Below are positions 24,401-39,400 of a DNA stretch of 64,000 nt, one piece after another (position 1 is the stretch's first letter; each line of letters starts with the position of its first letter). Origin of the DNA: Tragulus kanchil (taxonomy: Eukaryota; Chordata; Mammalia; Artiodactyla; Tragulidae); the NCBI GenBank assembly GCA_022376925.1, contig JAIOJX010000026.1, positions 199,864,400 to 199,928,399 of the forward strand, given 5' to 3'. Under the pieces are notes generated by a model. It saw nothing but the letters and a program-made list of their open reading frames with translations. It made no database searches and was not told where the DNA came from. The translations under genes and the position numbers were made by a program.

Positions 24401-27400
24401 TGGATTTATGACATAAAATTTTATTGTGATGTGTATTTAACTCTTTTTACACATGACTTCCTTTTTTATAGGGTGATCTAACATGTTTTTATTTACATCT
24501 TGTTAACTTTGAAAGTAAAGTGTTTTAATGTTTGTGAAGCTAATTCATATTTTCGGTTTTTTTAGTTCAGAATTAAGAATGTAAATAAGAAATTAAGTAG
24601 CATAAAACACAGCTAGTGGTTAACCTGTAAAAACAGTAAAATCAGAGGTTAATTTTATAAGTGGTAAAAGCTTATTTTGTTCTCTTCAACATTATAATGT
24701 GACCTATGTAAAATAATGCAGTTACATTACGTATTCTTATGTGGTAGTATAAACAGTCCAGCTGCCAATTTTTAATAAATCTTCCTGACTGTAGAAAAGG
24801 TGCTGTTGCTGCTTAGTCACTTCAGTCGTGTCCAACTCTGTGTGACCCCATGGTCTGTAGCCCGCCAGGCTCCTCCGTCCATGGAATTTTCCAGGCAAGA
24901 ATACTGGAGTGGGTTGTCATGCCCTCCTCCAGGGGGATCTTCCCAACCCAGGGATGGAATCCAGGTCTCCTGCATCGCAGGCAGATTCCTCAGCACTGAG
25001 CTATCAGGGAAACTCCATATATGTGTATAGATAAGTATTTTAGACCCCATGGACTGTAGCTTGCCAGGCTTCTCCATCCATGGAAATTTACAGGCAGGAA
25101 TACTGCGATGGGTTGCTATTTCCTATTGATTGTAGTAACATTTCAAAGAAATGACTTGGTTTAAATTCTAATTTTAAGCATTGCTAAAGGTTACTTAATG
25201 AAAATGGGTTGCTAAGGTAGTGGGATTGACTCATAAGTGAGAAAATACAGTGAGCTTGCTATTTATGGTTTAGTGCTCCCCAACCTAAAGTTAATTTTTT
25301 TCTTGATGCATAGTTTCTACTTAAATTGCCAGAAATCATTTTCCAATGCAAAATATATATAAACTACTTTGTGGTTTAGATAGAATATTAACTACATTCA
25401 AGTGCACTTTTTTGAACACTTACATTAGTAGATCCGTGAAAGAGTGAAATTTTGAGTGTAATCATAGGTAGAATTCAAATAGATAAGTATATTATCAAAT
25501 AGATAAATATAGATAAGTTTTTTAGTGATTCTTAGCCTCAAGAAATAAACTTAAGTGCTATTGCGTGTCAAACTGGAAATTTGAATCTGTTAGTGTAGAA
25601 TTATTTGGATTTGTTAGTGAACTGTGAGTAAATAGGACATTTTGAGAATGGCTTTACTTTTTTTAAACTTTAGAAGTCTCATATGTACATTTATTTAAAA
25701 GCTCAGCACATAAGCTTTATGGATGCTTTTAATGCTTTTTAAAAGTGGAATCTGGAAAAAAAAGCAGTTTTTGGCAGGATTTCCCCCTCTTATTACTGGT
25801 CCTGTGATATCGGGAAGCACAATTAAGTATGTAAGTGATCCAGAATGAATGCAATCCAGAGTTACCATCCTCTTCTTTGCTTATTCACAGGTTCACAGAT
25901 GAAGAGTCTAGAGTATTCCTCCTTGATAGGGGTAATACCAGGGACAAAGAGGCTCCAAAGGAGAAAGGATCAGAGAAAGGGAGGGCTGAGGGAGAATGGG
26001 AGGATCAGGAAGTTCTAGATTACTTCAGTGATAAAGAGTCTGGAAAACAAAAGTTTAATGATTCAGAGGGGGATGACACGGAGGAAACAGAGGATTACAG
26101 ACAGTTCAGGAAGTCAGTTCTTGCAGATCAGGGTAAAAATTTTGCTACTACGTCTCACCGGAATACTGAGGAGGAAGGACCCAAGTACAAGTCCAAAGTT
26201 TCATTGAAAGGCAATAGAGAAAGTGATGGATTTAGAGAAGAAAAAAATTATAAACTTAAAGAGACTGGATATGTAGTGGAAAGGCCTAGCACTGCAAAAG
26301 ATAAGCACAAGGAAGATGACAAAAATCCTGAGAGAATAACAGTAAAGAAAGAAACTCAGTCACCTGAGCAGGTAAAGTCTGAAAAGCTCAAAGACCTCTT
26401 TGATTACAGTCCCCCTCTACACAAGAATCTGGATGCACGAGAAAAGTCTACCTTTAGAGAGGAGAGCCCACTTAGGATCAAAATGATAGCCAGTGATTCT
26501 CATCGTCCTGAAGTCAAACTCAAAATGGCACCTGTTCCTCTTGATGATTCTAACAGGTAATCCACATTGCTACCCAATAAATAATCTGTGGGTGGTTAGT
26601 TAATAATCCAGTTAATTACCTTATTTCTGACCATACTTCCCATATTCATATGCAAACCAATGGTATATTTTGTTTGTATGTGTCTGTTTGTTATCGATAT
26701 GCTCCAGACCTGCTTCCTTGACTAAAGACAGGCTGCTTGCTAGTACACTTGTCCATTCTGTCAAGAAGGAGCAAGAATTCCGGTCCATCTTTGACCACAT
26801 TAAGTTGCCACAGGCCAGCAAAAGCACATCAGAGTCATTTATTCAGCACATTGTGTCCTTGGTTCATCATGTTAAAGGTATGTTTAATAATTGTGAATTA
26901 AGTTTCTCTTGCAAGTGACAAAAAACCTAACAGCATAATTAATGCACCCTAGGGCTCTATGTAGACTTTATTAAAATTTTGAAAATATAGGACTTCATGA
27001 AAGAGATACCTCTTGATAATGTTAAGTATGTAAGTGATCCAGAATGAATGCAATCCAGAGTTACCATCCTCTTCTTTGCTTATTCACAGGTTCACAGATG
27101 AAGAGTCTAGAGTATTCCTCCTTGATAGGGGTAATACCAGGGACAAAGAGGCTCCAAAGGAGAAAGGATCAGAGAAAGGGAGGGCTGAGGGAGAATGGGA
27201 GGATCAGGAAGTTCTAGATTACTTCAGTGATAAAGAGTCTGGAAAACAAAAGTTTAATGATTCAGAGGGGGATGACACGGAGGAAACAGAGGATTACAGA
27301 CAGTTCAGGAAGTCAGTTCTTGCAGATCAGGGTAAAAATTTTGCTACTACGTCTCACCGGAATACTGAGGAGGAAGGACCCAAGTACAAGTCCAAAGTTT

Positions 27401-30400
27401 CATTGAAAGGCAATAGAGAAAGTGATGGATTTAGAGAAGAAAAAAATTATAAACTTAAAGAGACTGGATATGTAGTGGAAAGGCCTAGCACTGCAAAAGA
27501 TAAGCACAAGGAAGATGACAAAAATCCTGAGAGAATAACAGTAAAGAAAGAAACTCAGTCACCTGAGCAGGTAAAGTCTGAAAAGCTCAAAGACCTCTTT
27601 GATTACAGTCCCCCTCTACACAAGAATCTGGATGCACGAGAAAAGTCTACCTTTAGAGAGGAGAGCCCACTTAGGATCAAAATGATAGCCAGTGATTCTC
27701 ATCGTCCTGAAGTCAAACTCAAAATGGCACCTGTTCCTCTTGATGATTCTAACAGGTAATCCACATTGCTACCCAATAAATAATCTGTGGGTGGTTAGTT
27801 AATAATCCAGTTAATTACCTTATTTCTGACCATACTTCCCATATTCATATGCAAACCAATGGTATATTTTGTTTGTATGTGTCTGTTTGTTATCGATATG
27901 CTCCAGACCTGCTTCCTTGACTAAAGACAGGCTGCTTGCTAGTACACTTGTCCATTCTGTCAAGAAGGAGCAAGAATTCCGGTCCATCTTTGACCACATT
28001 AAGTTGCCACAGGCCAGCAAAAGCACATCAGAGTCATTTATTCAGCACATTGTGTCCTTGGTTCATCATGTTAAAGGTATGTTTAATAATTGTGAATTAA
28101 GTTTCTCTTGCAAGTGACAAAAAACCTAACAGCATAATTAATGCACCCTAGGGCTCTATGTAGACTTTATTAAAATTTTGAAAATATAGGACTTCATGAA
28201 AGAGATACCTCTTGATAATGTTAAGACCTATTTTAATAAAGTGATTTTTATATTTAATAAAAAGTGAAATGTAAATAAAATTAAAACATACTTTAAAAAT
28301 CTGTATCATGATAATAAAGCGTGATATAAATTATATAGTGCTAAAAATATTTTTGAAATGTACCGTAATACTGTCTTTGAAGTTTAGAGTACTTGCAGAT
28401 TATCATTGATTGCGTTCATAGGACTTGTGTTAAGGTACTCTTGGCATAGATTTACAACAAAGTCAGGCAGTGTTGTTACTATTATTAAGAATTTCTTTTT
28501 AACTTTTAAAGAAACTTAACCAGTGGGGAGAAAACAATATTTCTGTGTTCATTTTGTATTGCTTAATTTGTTACAGTATTGGGGTTTTTTTAATGATAAA
28601 TCAGAAAAAATTTTATTAGGATTTTTAAAGGGTTGAGAAAAGTTCAAGAAATTTAGAAGTATGATAGGTAAGTAGTGATCCTGTGACTAATGATGAAGGA
28701 TAATAATGATGACATTCCTGTAGGTCCTGGGGAGGATGAGGATGTTTATTTCAACTGAAGTATTGATGTTCTCCCCTAACAGTGTGTAATTTTAGTTTCA
28801 GAGTTAGTAATAATTTTCAAAGATTTTAGTTATTTTGATGATTCTAACAGGTAATCCACATTGCTACCCAATAAATAATCTGTGGGTGGTTAGTTAATAA
28901 TCCAGTTAATTACCTTATTTCTGACCATACTTCCCATATTCATATGCAAACCAATGGTATATTTTGTTTGTATGTGTCTGTTTGTTATCGATATGCTCCA
29001 GACCTGCTTCCTTGACTAAAGACAGGCTGCTTGCTAGTACACTTGTCCATTCTGTCAAGAAGGAGCAAGAATTCCGGTCCATCTTTGACCACATTAAGTT
29101 GCCACAGGCCAGCAAAAGCACATCAGAGTCATTTATTCAGCACATTGTGTCCTTGGTTCATCATGTTAAAGGTATGTTTAATAATTGTGAATTAAGTTTC
29201 TCTTGCAAGTGACAAAAAACCTAACAGCATAATTAATGCACCCTAGGGCTCTATGTAGACTTTATTAAAATTTTGAAAATATAGGACTTCATGAAAGAGA
29301 TACCTCTTGATAATGTTAAGACCTATTTTAATAAAGTGATTTTTATATTTAATAAAAAGTGAAATGTAAATAAAATTAAAACATACTTTAAAAATCTGTA
29401 TCATGATAATAAAGCGTGATATAAATTATATAGTGCTAAAAATATTTTTGAAATGTACCGTAATACTGTCTTTGAAGTTTAGAGTACTTGCAGATTATCA
29501 TTGATTGCGTTCATAGGACTTGTGTTAAGGTACTCTTGGCATAGATTTACAACAAAGTCAGGCAGTGTTGTTACTATTATTAAGAATTTCTTTTTAACTT
29601 TTAAAGAAACTTAACCAGTGGGGAGAAAACAATATTTCTGTGTTCATTTTGTATTGCTTAATTTGTTACAGTATTGGGGTTTTTTTAATGATAAATCAGA
29701 AAAAATTTTATTAGGATTTTTAAAGGGTTGAGAAAAGTTCAAGAAATTTAGAAGTATGATAGGTAAGTAGTGATCCTGTGACTAATGATGAAGGATAATA
29801 ATGATGACATTCCTGTAGGTCCTGGGGAGGATGAGGATGTTTATTTCAACTGAAGTATTGATGTTCTCCCCTAACAGTGTGTAATTTTAGTTTCAGAGTT
29901 AGTAATAATTTTCAAAGATTTTAGTATGCGACTTTTTGGGCAAATGGATTTTATTATTTTCTTTTTGTGTTTGAAAGCAGTTTACTTTGAAGTAGATTTC
30001 TTAACTTCTTAACCAGGAATCTCTGTGACTGTTGCTCTGAAGAGCCGTCTTTGGAAAGTTTGTTTTTGGACATGAGAACAACTCATAGCCCAGACTTGTC
30101 ACTCAGGACTTCTTCATGAACTTGATATTTCCCAACAGTAAATAGTTAATGAATTTCTTTTTTACTGTAATTATTTAAACATAATAACAAAACAGTTTTA
30201 CTGTTTGGCTATAACTAGGCTTATGAACCAGAGTATGACCATATTATTGTGGTGCATAGAATATGAAACATTAACATTTTTTCTTTTTTCACTTTTTTTT
30301 TTTTGACCTGTCTCCACATTTTACAATTTATTGCTGAATTTTGAGATCAGGTTTCAATAAATTTTTTTCCTTTTCCATTTTCTTTCTTTTTTTAAAAAAG

Positions 30401-33400
30401 AACTGTACTTATATTTCATTATTGGTATTGTGCAACCGGTCTGAACAGCTCTTACTTCATATAGAGCTGAAAATGCCCAGTGATGTTTTCTTTTTCATTG
30501 TAACTAGGTCCTGGAATATGTTTTGAAATGGCAAATCCATGTTTCAAAGTAAAATAGCTGTTGAAAGATACAGGCAAAGTTGAATCTTCTGTCTTCCTGG
30601 CAAAAATGGCATAAAAACTGAGTTGCTAGCTCAAATTCCTGGGTTTCATGGAATTATGATTGAGGCACTACGCTTGTAGTGGCCATTTCAAGTTTTAATG
30701 CTTGGTTATGACACATGTGCTGGATATTGGGCGGTAAGTTGACACAGATGTATGTTGACCTGTTAAGCAGATAGCTTGCTTCGTAATGTAACATTTCATT
30801 GACTTTATACGTCTTTTTGTATTACATCTACAGCGTATCTTGAAGTGGTTTAAAAAAGAATCGGTGTTGATATTACTAATTTTAAAATTGTTAAAGACAA
30901 GGCAGTAATATCAGATGTACTGTCAGATTTGCCAAGATGCCAGATTTTTGGACTAATTAGTGTTAATTGATGTAAAAAATACTTTTTCAATCAAAATGGC
31001 AGTATTCAGTTTTATCTTAAATCCTGCTTTTGTTATCAGCATAGTTCTTGCTGAAATAATTTTAGTTTGCTAAAACTAGCTTTGCAAGTTATTTTAGTAT
31101 TTTTTATTTTCTGCAAAGATTACCGGAAGTTAACTTCATTGGTTCTTATAGGCATGGCTTAAGGATAGTCACATATTATTGTTCCTTTTTGTTCTGTTTG
31201 AGGAAGTGTAGTGTGTTACTGAGATGGAATTAGAGACTCTTTAGTATATTTATTGTTCTTGGGTTATATGTAATATTGACAGGGACCTGTGAGGAACTTT
31301 GCATCAGTTACCTGTTGAGGTACAAGTGATTTACAAGGGCCAGGCTAGCAGTTCTTTGTAACACTTGGTTCTCTTCTACTAGGTTTCTTGAGTATTTTAT
31401 TTTCTATTCACCTGCAACATGTTCTTCTATCACAAATGAAAATCCGTTTTAAGGTAAAAGTAACTAATTGGGCAGTGTTTCTCCTAAATCAACAGAGCAG
31501 TACTTCAAATCATCTTCAATGACCCTAAACGAGAGGTTCACGTCGTATCAGAAAGCCTCTGAAGAACATAGTGCCCGGCAAAAGAGTCCTGAGATACACA
31601 GGTATGTTTACTGGGCATGGGAATATGTTTTGAAATGGCAAATCCATGTTTCAAAGTAAAATAGCTGTTGAAAGATACAGGCAAAGTTGAATCTTCTGTC
31701 TTCCTGGCAAAATGGCATAAAACTGAGTTGCTAGCTCAAATTCCTGGGTTTCATGGAATTATGATTGAGGCACTACGCTTGTAGTGGCCATTTCAAGTTT
31801 TAATGCTTGGTTATGACACATGTGCTGGATATTGGGCGGTAAGTTGACACAGATGTATGTTGACCTGTTAAGCAGATAGCTTGCTTCGTAATGTAACATT
31901 TCATTGACTTTATACGTCTTTTTGTATTACATCTACAGCGTATCTTGAAGTGGTTTAAAAAAGAATCGGTGTTGATATTACTAATTTTAAAATTGTTAAA
32001 GACAAGGCAGTAATATCAGATGTACTGTCAGATTTGCCAAGATGCCAGATTTTTGGACTAATTAGTGTTAATTGATGTAAAAAATACTTTTTCAATCAAA
32101 ATGGCAGTATTCAGTTTTATCTTAAATCCTGCTTTTGTTATCAGCATAGTTCTTGCTGAAATAATTTTAGTTTGCTAAAACTAGCTTTGCAAGTTATTTT
32201 AGTATTTTTTATTTTCTGCAAAGATTACCGGAAGTTAACTTCATTGGTTCTTATAGGCATGGCTTAAGGATAGTCACATATTATTGTTCCTTTTTGTTCT
32301 GTTTGAGGAAGTGTAGTGTGTTACTGAGATGGAATTAGAGACTCTTTAGTATATTTATTGTTCTTGGGTTATATGTAATATTGACAGGGACCTGTGAGGA
32401 ACTTTGCATCAGTTACCTGTTGAGGTACAAGTGATTTACAAGGGCCAGGCTAGCAGTTCTTTGTAACACTTGGTTCTCTTCTACTAGGTTTCTTGAGTAT
32501 TTTTATTTTCTATTCACCTGCAACATGTTCTTCTATCACAAATGAAAATCCGTTTTAAGGTAAAAGTAACTAATTGGGCAGTGTTTCTCCTAAATCAACA
32601 GAGCAGTACTTCAAATCATCTTCAATGACCCTAAACGAGAGGTTCACGTCGTATCAGAAAGCCTCTGAAGAACATAGTGCCCGGCAAAAGAGTCCTGAGA
32701 TACACAGGTATGTTTACTGGGCATGGGAAAATGTTGTTTTAATAGGAAGATGCTGCTTAAACAAGTTTATGTTGAACCTACACATATGATGTACGAAAGT
32801 TATGAAAGTTTGTAACGTACTATTTCTTTTTTAATTTTTGGTTTTATTTGGTTTAAACTGATTGTTAGAACTTAAAAATACTCTTGGCATTTCCCCAGTA
32901 TGGAATTAAGTAGTTACTCATTTGTATTTGGGGAGGCGGTTGGATGCCTTGAGTAGGTTACCCTTAAATTTTACTTACTTCCAGTAAGTTTGTAAAGTAA
33001 AAATACTTGGGGAGATAGAATTGTTTTTCCATGAAAAGATCGTGAATGTTGAAGTCAAACGGTTAGGTTCAAGCCCTTGCTGTCACTTAATTGCATTGTG
33101 ATAAAAAGTTGCTTAGTCTCCAAACATTTGGTTTTTCCATCTACAAGTAAGAATAACCGTACCTGTTTTGCAGGATGGTGGTGACAGTTAGTGTTAATTA
33201 TAAAGTGTCTAATTCGGTGCTTAATACATAGTAGGCATGATTTTGGTGGTTACTGCGGAAGGGGCTCTGAGAAGATGCAACTGACACTAGCTTAAAAAGG
33301 CAAGAAGAGGCACAAAATAAAACCAAAGATACTGAATATGTGAAAATAATTGGAGATAACTTAAGAACAAATAATCCTATTTGTGTATTCATTGATACTT

Positions 33401-36400
33401 GATGTATTATAATTATATGATAATACTTAGTGATAATATTCATTTTAATCAATATGTTTTTGTTTTATTGATGATTAAACGAAGCTTGATGTCTTAAAAG
33501 ATCAGGCTTCATTTATGTACAGATAATGTAAGGCATTTTTATTCCTAATAAATACAGTTTTTATTTCTTAACTATCTGTTAGGAATTAGATTAATAATCT
33601 TCCTATACTAAATTAGTCAACTGGGAGAGAAACAACTGTCTGATACTTCCTTTACAAAAATGGGCAAATTGGAACCATAAAGTTAATGTGACTACAAATA
33701 AACTTTATTTTACGTTAAGGAGAATTGACATCTCTCCAAGTGCCCTGAGGAAGCATACCCGCTTAGCAGGGGAAGAGAGAGTTTTTAAAGAAGAAAATCA
33801 AAAGGTATGTTTTGAATGGACTGTTTTGTGTTTGTTTGTTTGTTATGTTAACTTAATCTTAATGATACTTTTCTAATAACATAGTTTGTCTAGGCAAAAT
33901 GTTTATAGGTGTCATGTATTTGTGACTTATAAAAACATTATATATATCTCTATGGTAGTATGATAGTATGTATATAGTGTCTCTTCTGAGAAAAAATTAA
34001 GCTTACCCTGTACTATATGTACTATGTATTAAACCAAGAACTGTTTTAAATGCTAATGAATGGAAAAAACCAGTTCAAAGAAAAAGGCAAAGAATCAGTG
34101 AGCAGACAAAGGAACATTATAACAGCGAAAGTACAAATTATATAAAGGTTTCTGTTAGAGGTGAAGCGGGTGATCCAGAATAAATATTCCTTGATTTATG
34201 TGTGCCTAAATTAATATCTCTGGATTCTTCACAGAGAGAACAAGAAGTAATCGCCATGCTACTGAGCATTTCTGATCTGGATTAAGAAATAACCATTTTA
34301 AGAACTGGTTTACAAATGAAATTTGTAATAAAAACTGTGTCACTATTGGAATATTTGTGGATTTGGGGGCAGAATGCTTTTAAACTTGAGAAAGGAATCT
34401 GAATGACTGGCATTGGAGTCGGGGGACTCTTAAGAATGAAATGCAGTAATTAAGGGGACTCCAGAATTGATACATTGACATTTTCTAGGTCGATTAGTCT
34501 ATATTGACGGGCCATAAAATTCTAGTTGAAATGTGGTGCAGGGTTAAAAGGGAGCAACTGTGTTGTAGTGAAAAGGTTAGGGACTTGGAACAGTATTGTT
34601 TGGTTTTAATTGTGGCCATTACTGAGTACTGTCTTGATATTAGGAGTGTGACTAGCTTCTTGGACATTGGTTTTCTAATAAGAAAAATGAGAATACATCT
34701 GTTTTGCAGAGTTGAATAACTGGGCTGTTATGAAAACATTGGCACTTCTTTTTCTAGAAGCTGTTACTAAAGTTTTTTGTTTATAAGCTTTTCAATTAGG
34801 CATGCTATTTATTAGATAAATTCAGAGCTTAGAAAGAAAAGTGGTTGCTTTGCATGGGGCACATTGATCTTGGAAAAACATTCTGAGGATTTTGGCTTTT
34901 ACTTTGAATATCTTGGGTTCAATGTTGATTAATTCTGTTTTGCCCACTGTTTAGTCCATTTTTATACTCTGACAGAATGTGCATGCTCCTTCTCTCTTCA
35001 TTACTCAGACCAGATTTTGATCTAGAGGAGAGAAAATAGTGACAACTAATGGAAGGATAAGAGGAAAAGACATTGCTTTTTATCTTTATTTTCCTATATA
35101 AATGAGCATAACATATATGTGGTACTGTGTAGTTTATGTATATAGTTTGGTGTTTGCAAAGTACTTTCACGTATATTGTTACCTGTGGGCTTGTCAATAA
35201 CATACTACTAGGCGAATAGGAAGGTTTTTGCTCTTGATTAGATTTTTCTCATAACTGTGGGAGCAAGTAGGTGAGTAGTTGATAACAGTTTGGGCATATG
35301 TTTCCAGTTTTAGGAATGTTTATGAGCATTATAGCTAGACTTCCCAGAGTAAGTACTTCTTATTGTTGAATACTAGCAAGGATGTCCACATTGCTTAGCA
35401 TCTTACTGATGTAATAAAAACTGTGTCACATTGGAATATTTGTGGATTTGGGGGCAGAATGCTTTTAAACTTGAGAAAGGAATCTGAATGACTGGCATTG
35501 GAGTCGGGGGACTCTTAAGAATGAAATGCAGTAATTAAGGGGACTCCAGAATTGATACATTGACATTTTCTAGGTCGATTAGTCTATATTGACGGGCCAT
35601 AAAATTCTAGTTGAAATGTGGTGCAGGGTTAAAAGGGAGCAACTGTGTTGTAGTGAAAAGGTTAGGGACTTGGAACAGTATTGTTTGGTTTTAATTGTGG
35701 CCATTACTGAGTACTGTCTTGATATTAGGAGTGTGACTAGCTTCTTGGACATTGGTTTTCTAATAAGAAAAATGAGAATACATCTGTTTTGCAGAGTTGA
35801 ATAACTGGGCTGTTATGAAAACATTGGCACTTCTTTTTCTAGAAGCTGTTACTAAAGTTTTTTGTTTATAAGCTTTTCAATTAGGCATGCTATTTATTAG
35901 ATAAATTCAGAGCTTAGAAAGAAAAGTGGTTGCTTTGCATGGGGCACATTGATCTTGGAAAAACATTCTGAGGATTTTGGCTTTTACTTTGAATATCTTG
36001 GGTTCAATGTTGATTAATTCTGTTTTGCCCACTGTTTAGTCCATTTTTATACTCTGACAGAATGTGCATGCTCCTTCTCTCTTCATTACTCAGACCAGAT
36101 TTTGATCTAGAGGAGAGAAAATAGTGACAACTAATGGAAGGATAAGAGGAAAAGACATTGCTTTTTATCTTTATTTTCCTATATAAATGAGCATAACATA
36201 TATGTGGTACTGTGTAGTTTATGTATATAGTTTGGTGTTTGCAAAGTACTTTCACGTATATTGTTACCTGTGGGCTTGTCAATAACATACTACTAGGCGA
36301 ATAGGAAGGTTTTTGCTCTTGATTAGATTTTTCTCATAACTGTGGGAGCAAGTAGGTGAGTAGTTGATAACAGTTTGGGCATATGTTTCCAGTTTTAGGA

Positions 36401-39400
36401 ATGTTTATGAGCATTATAGCTAGACTTCCCAGAGTAAGTACTTCTTATTGTTGAATACTAGCAAGGATGTCCACATTGCTTAGCATCTTACTGATGTATA
36501 ATTTTTCTTCATTCCTAGATGCCTCTTTCCATCTTCCTAAATTATATAGTATTTGAAAAAGCAATGGAACAAGAAGGAGGTGAATTGTGACCCAGTTAAA
36601 CTAATGTCCGTTGCAATACCTGAATTGAGAAAGGGCAGTATATGGCCCAGATACTGAGTACAGAATTGGGGATGATATCTTTCTGGCTTTGTTTCTACCC
36701 ATGTTCAACCTCATTTGGTTTCATTAATTATATTACGCTTGCATGTTATGGAAAATACAGAATATTTAACTTTTGAAGTGATTTTTATTGGGTTGGTCAG
36801 CTAATTTGGGAAAAACTTGATGAAAAAAATCAGGCTTAAATGACAAGAACCATTACTTTAGGAACCCTTAACTTTATTGGCAGATGGCTGCACCCACAAC
36901 TGAGTGTAATCTGTATCATTGTTAAAAGTATGTAAAAAGCTATTTCAAAAGATGAAGGATGATAATTAATGAGGATGCGTTGAGTAGAAAATAATTATAG
37001 CATTTTACTGTATGAAAGTTTATTGTGGATTGCTTTGAACAGAAGCCTATGACATTTTTAAGACAAATAGCTTTTAATTACTTCCTCAGTCCCATTGTAC
37101 TTGTGTACACAGTGTTTAGTGGAAACAGCAAGTACTTTTTTAAACAAAAACTTAAGTGTGGAAGTAGTGTGTTAAGATTCATTCTTTGCTGCTGCTAAAA
37201 TGCCAGCTTAGAAATTGGCCAAAAAAATTTGATGTGTTTTTTTAATATATATATATATATTTTTTTTTTTTCCTATAGTTTCACTGAAATCTGTACTTTA
37301 CATCTGTCTTTTATAGGGAGATAAAAAATTAAGGTGTGATTCTGCTGACCTTCGGCATGACATAGATCGTCGGAGAAAAGAAAGAAGTAAAGAACGGGGG
37401 GATTCCAAGGGCTCCAGGGAATCCAGTGGATCAAGAAAGCAGGAAAAAACTCCAAAAGATTACAAGGAATACAAATCTTACAAAGATGACAGGTAATTGT
37501 TAAAACTGTCTGAGTTAGGTTTTAGCTTCTAATTAGCCTTTAATAATTGTCAGCTTAATTGCTTTCAATTTTGACTGTGTAATCGAATGTTTAAATTTAA
37601 ACAATTAAAATTATTTGTTTTACAGCAAAAATGTATTTGTCTTTTACACGGCTTATGGTGGATGAGGACAAAAACTTTGGAATAGCAAGCTAACACTGAA
37701 AAAAAAAAATGACAAATTAATGTGTCCTATTATCCAGGCTACATCAGGAGGTTGGACTTCAATGCAGTGCATTTCTAGAAACAGTTTGTGTAAGAACTTT
37801 GGTTCGTTATGCTTGATTCCGCACTTTTTCAACTCATAACACCCAGAGTACAAGAGTTTTAAACTGATATCTAGTGGTTTAACATGGGAGAGATGGGGGG
37901 GAGGAAAGACTAGTTTTTAATGAAATAGCAATGTGTATTAATTAGCCTTTGAAAGTAATGTTTCCATGGATACTTTTAGAAGTGGTAAGAGTTATCGCAG
38001 GTATGACCTTTTCGGGTATTGGCATTAGGATCATGTAAAATTGGTCATCATAAAGTCAAATAAATAATAGGAATACTAAGTATCATAGTTAATCGTTTCT
38101 CTTGCTATTCATTAGGTAAATGGTGGTAATTGTGTTTATTACTTTATGATTAATTTTAATTTACTGGTATTTGTAATGTCATATGCTTTTTATTTCAATA
38201 ACGGAGTTATGGCCCATATCAACTGTTCTTACCCAGAGTTGTACCAACTGCAGTCATTATGAAACATGGCCTTAAGAACATTCATACTTTTGCCTACTCT
38301 TCCCTTCTTTCCCTTAAAAAAAAATTTTTTTTAAATGTTGATGAACTGAACCTTATTTTTGAAGTGTCCAGACTGCTAGTTTCTAACTGGCAGGTTATAG
38401 GCTGTTTTTCCATAGTGATATAAAACATACTGGAGGAGAATGGAAACAGACTATGTCAAAGTTTTAACACCCAATCATTTTAGTTGTGTGATAATTTTAA
38501 TAGGCAATAGTTTTTTTGACTTGAAAAATATCCCTCTTATTGTAAGATACAGCACGGTCTTTATCTTTTTAAAAAATAGCACATTTTTCTTGTTTGTTTT
38601 ATTTATTTTTCAGTAAACATAAAAGTAGAGAGCAAGATCATTCTCGGTCTTCATCCTCTTCAGCGTCACCTTCTTCTCCCAGCTCTCGAGAAGAAAAGGA
38701 GAGTAAGAAGGAAAGAGAAGAAGACTTTAAAACTCACCACGAACTGAAGGAATACTCAGGCTTTGCAGGAGTTAGCCGACCACGAGGAACCTTTGTAAGT
38801 AATAAAGTTACCTTCTGTCTTTGATAGAACTTTAGAGTACTGTGCGTGAGGAAAGTAAAATACATGAGTTAGTCATTGTGTGTCATTACTTTTGTAGTCT
38901 TTAAAATGGTATTTGATATACCACTTCATTAAGAAGTGCCATTTGGGAGAGTGAAGAGGGACTGGAGCTGGGATGATGACTTTCTTTGTATAGAAAATAA
39001 AAAATATGTGTTTCTGCTTGATTTTGAAAAAATGACATCTTGAGATTTAGAAGAATGTGTATAAACTTGGTAACTTTGGAATCAATGTCTGTACATAGTG
39101 CTTAGAGACCCAAGAGTCAAGGGGAAGTTAATGATTGAGATCCATGTCTTTATCGCTTAGTTTCTTATTAGTAAGAACATGTCTTAACAAATCTGTTTGT
39201 TCATCTCTGTATTAACAACTATTTTCATTTTTGCCTCTTCAGGTTCTTGTTTATATGTGTATTAATCATAGAAGTTATATAACTTTCTACTACCTAGTAT
39301 ATGTAATTCCCATGTTTTCATAAATTTTTATAGTCATAAATTTAATGATTAAAATAGTGCATCTTCTTGACTCTTTAATTTCTAGATTCAGATTTCTACC

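Larger units (their letters stand above)
25823..28225. repeat. Direct duplication H (unit 1199 bp), carries exons 5 and 6
   Basis: 25823-27026 is repeated at 27022-28225, sharing TTAAG at the junction. Both complete exons and the 151-bp intron between them are repeated without visible coding differences. Confidence 0.93.
27740..29925. repeat. Direct duplication I (unit 1095 bp), carries exon 6
   Basis: 27740-28830 is repeated at 28835-29925 with four bases between. It starts 16 bp inside the end of exon 5, includes exon 6 and 0.75 kb of the following intron, and interlocks with duplication H. Confidence 0.92.
30512..32727. repeat. Direct duplication J (unit about 1106 bp), carries exon 7
   Basis: 30512-31622 is repeated at 31619-32727. 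Copies differ by single-base indels in homopolymers (A-runs near 30603 and 30614, a T-run near 31397). Carries exon 7 and its upstream intron. Confidence 0.92.

Noticed and set aside
30000..30140. Intronic snoRNA in BCLAF1
   Set aside because: I looked for C/D or H/ACA box pairs with proper spacing and saw none that were convincing.
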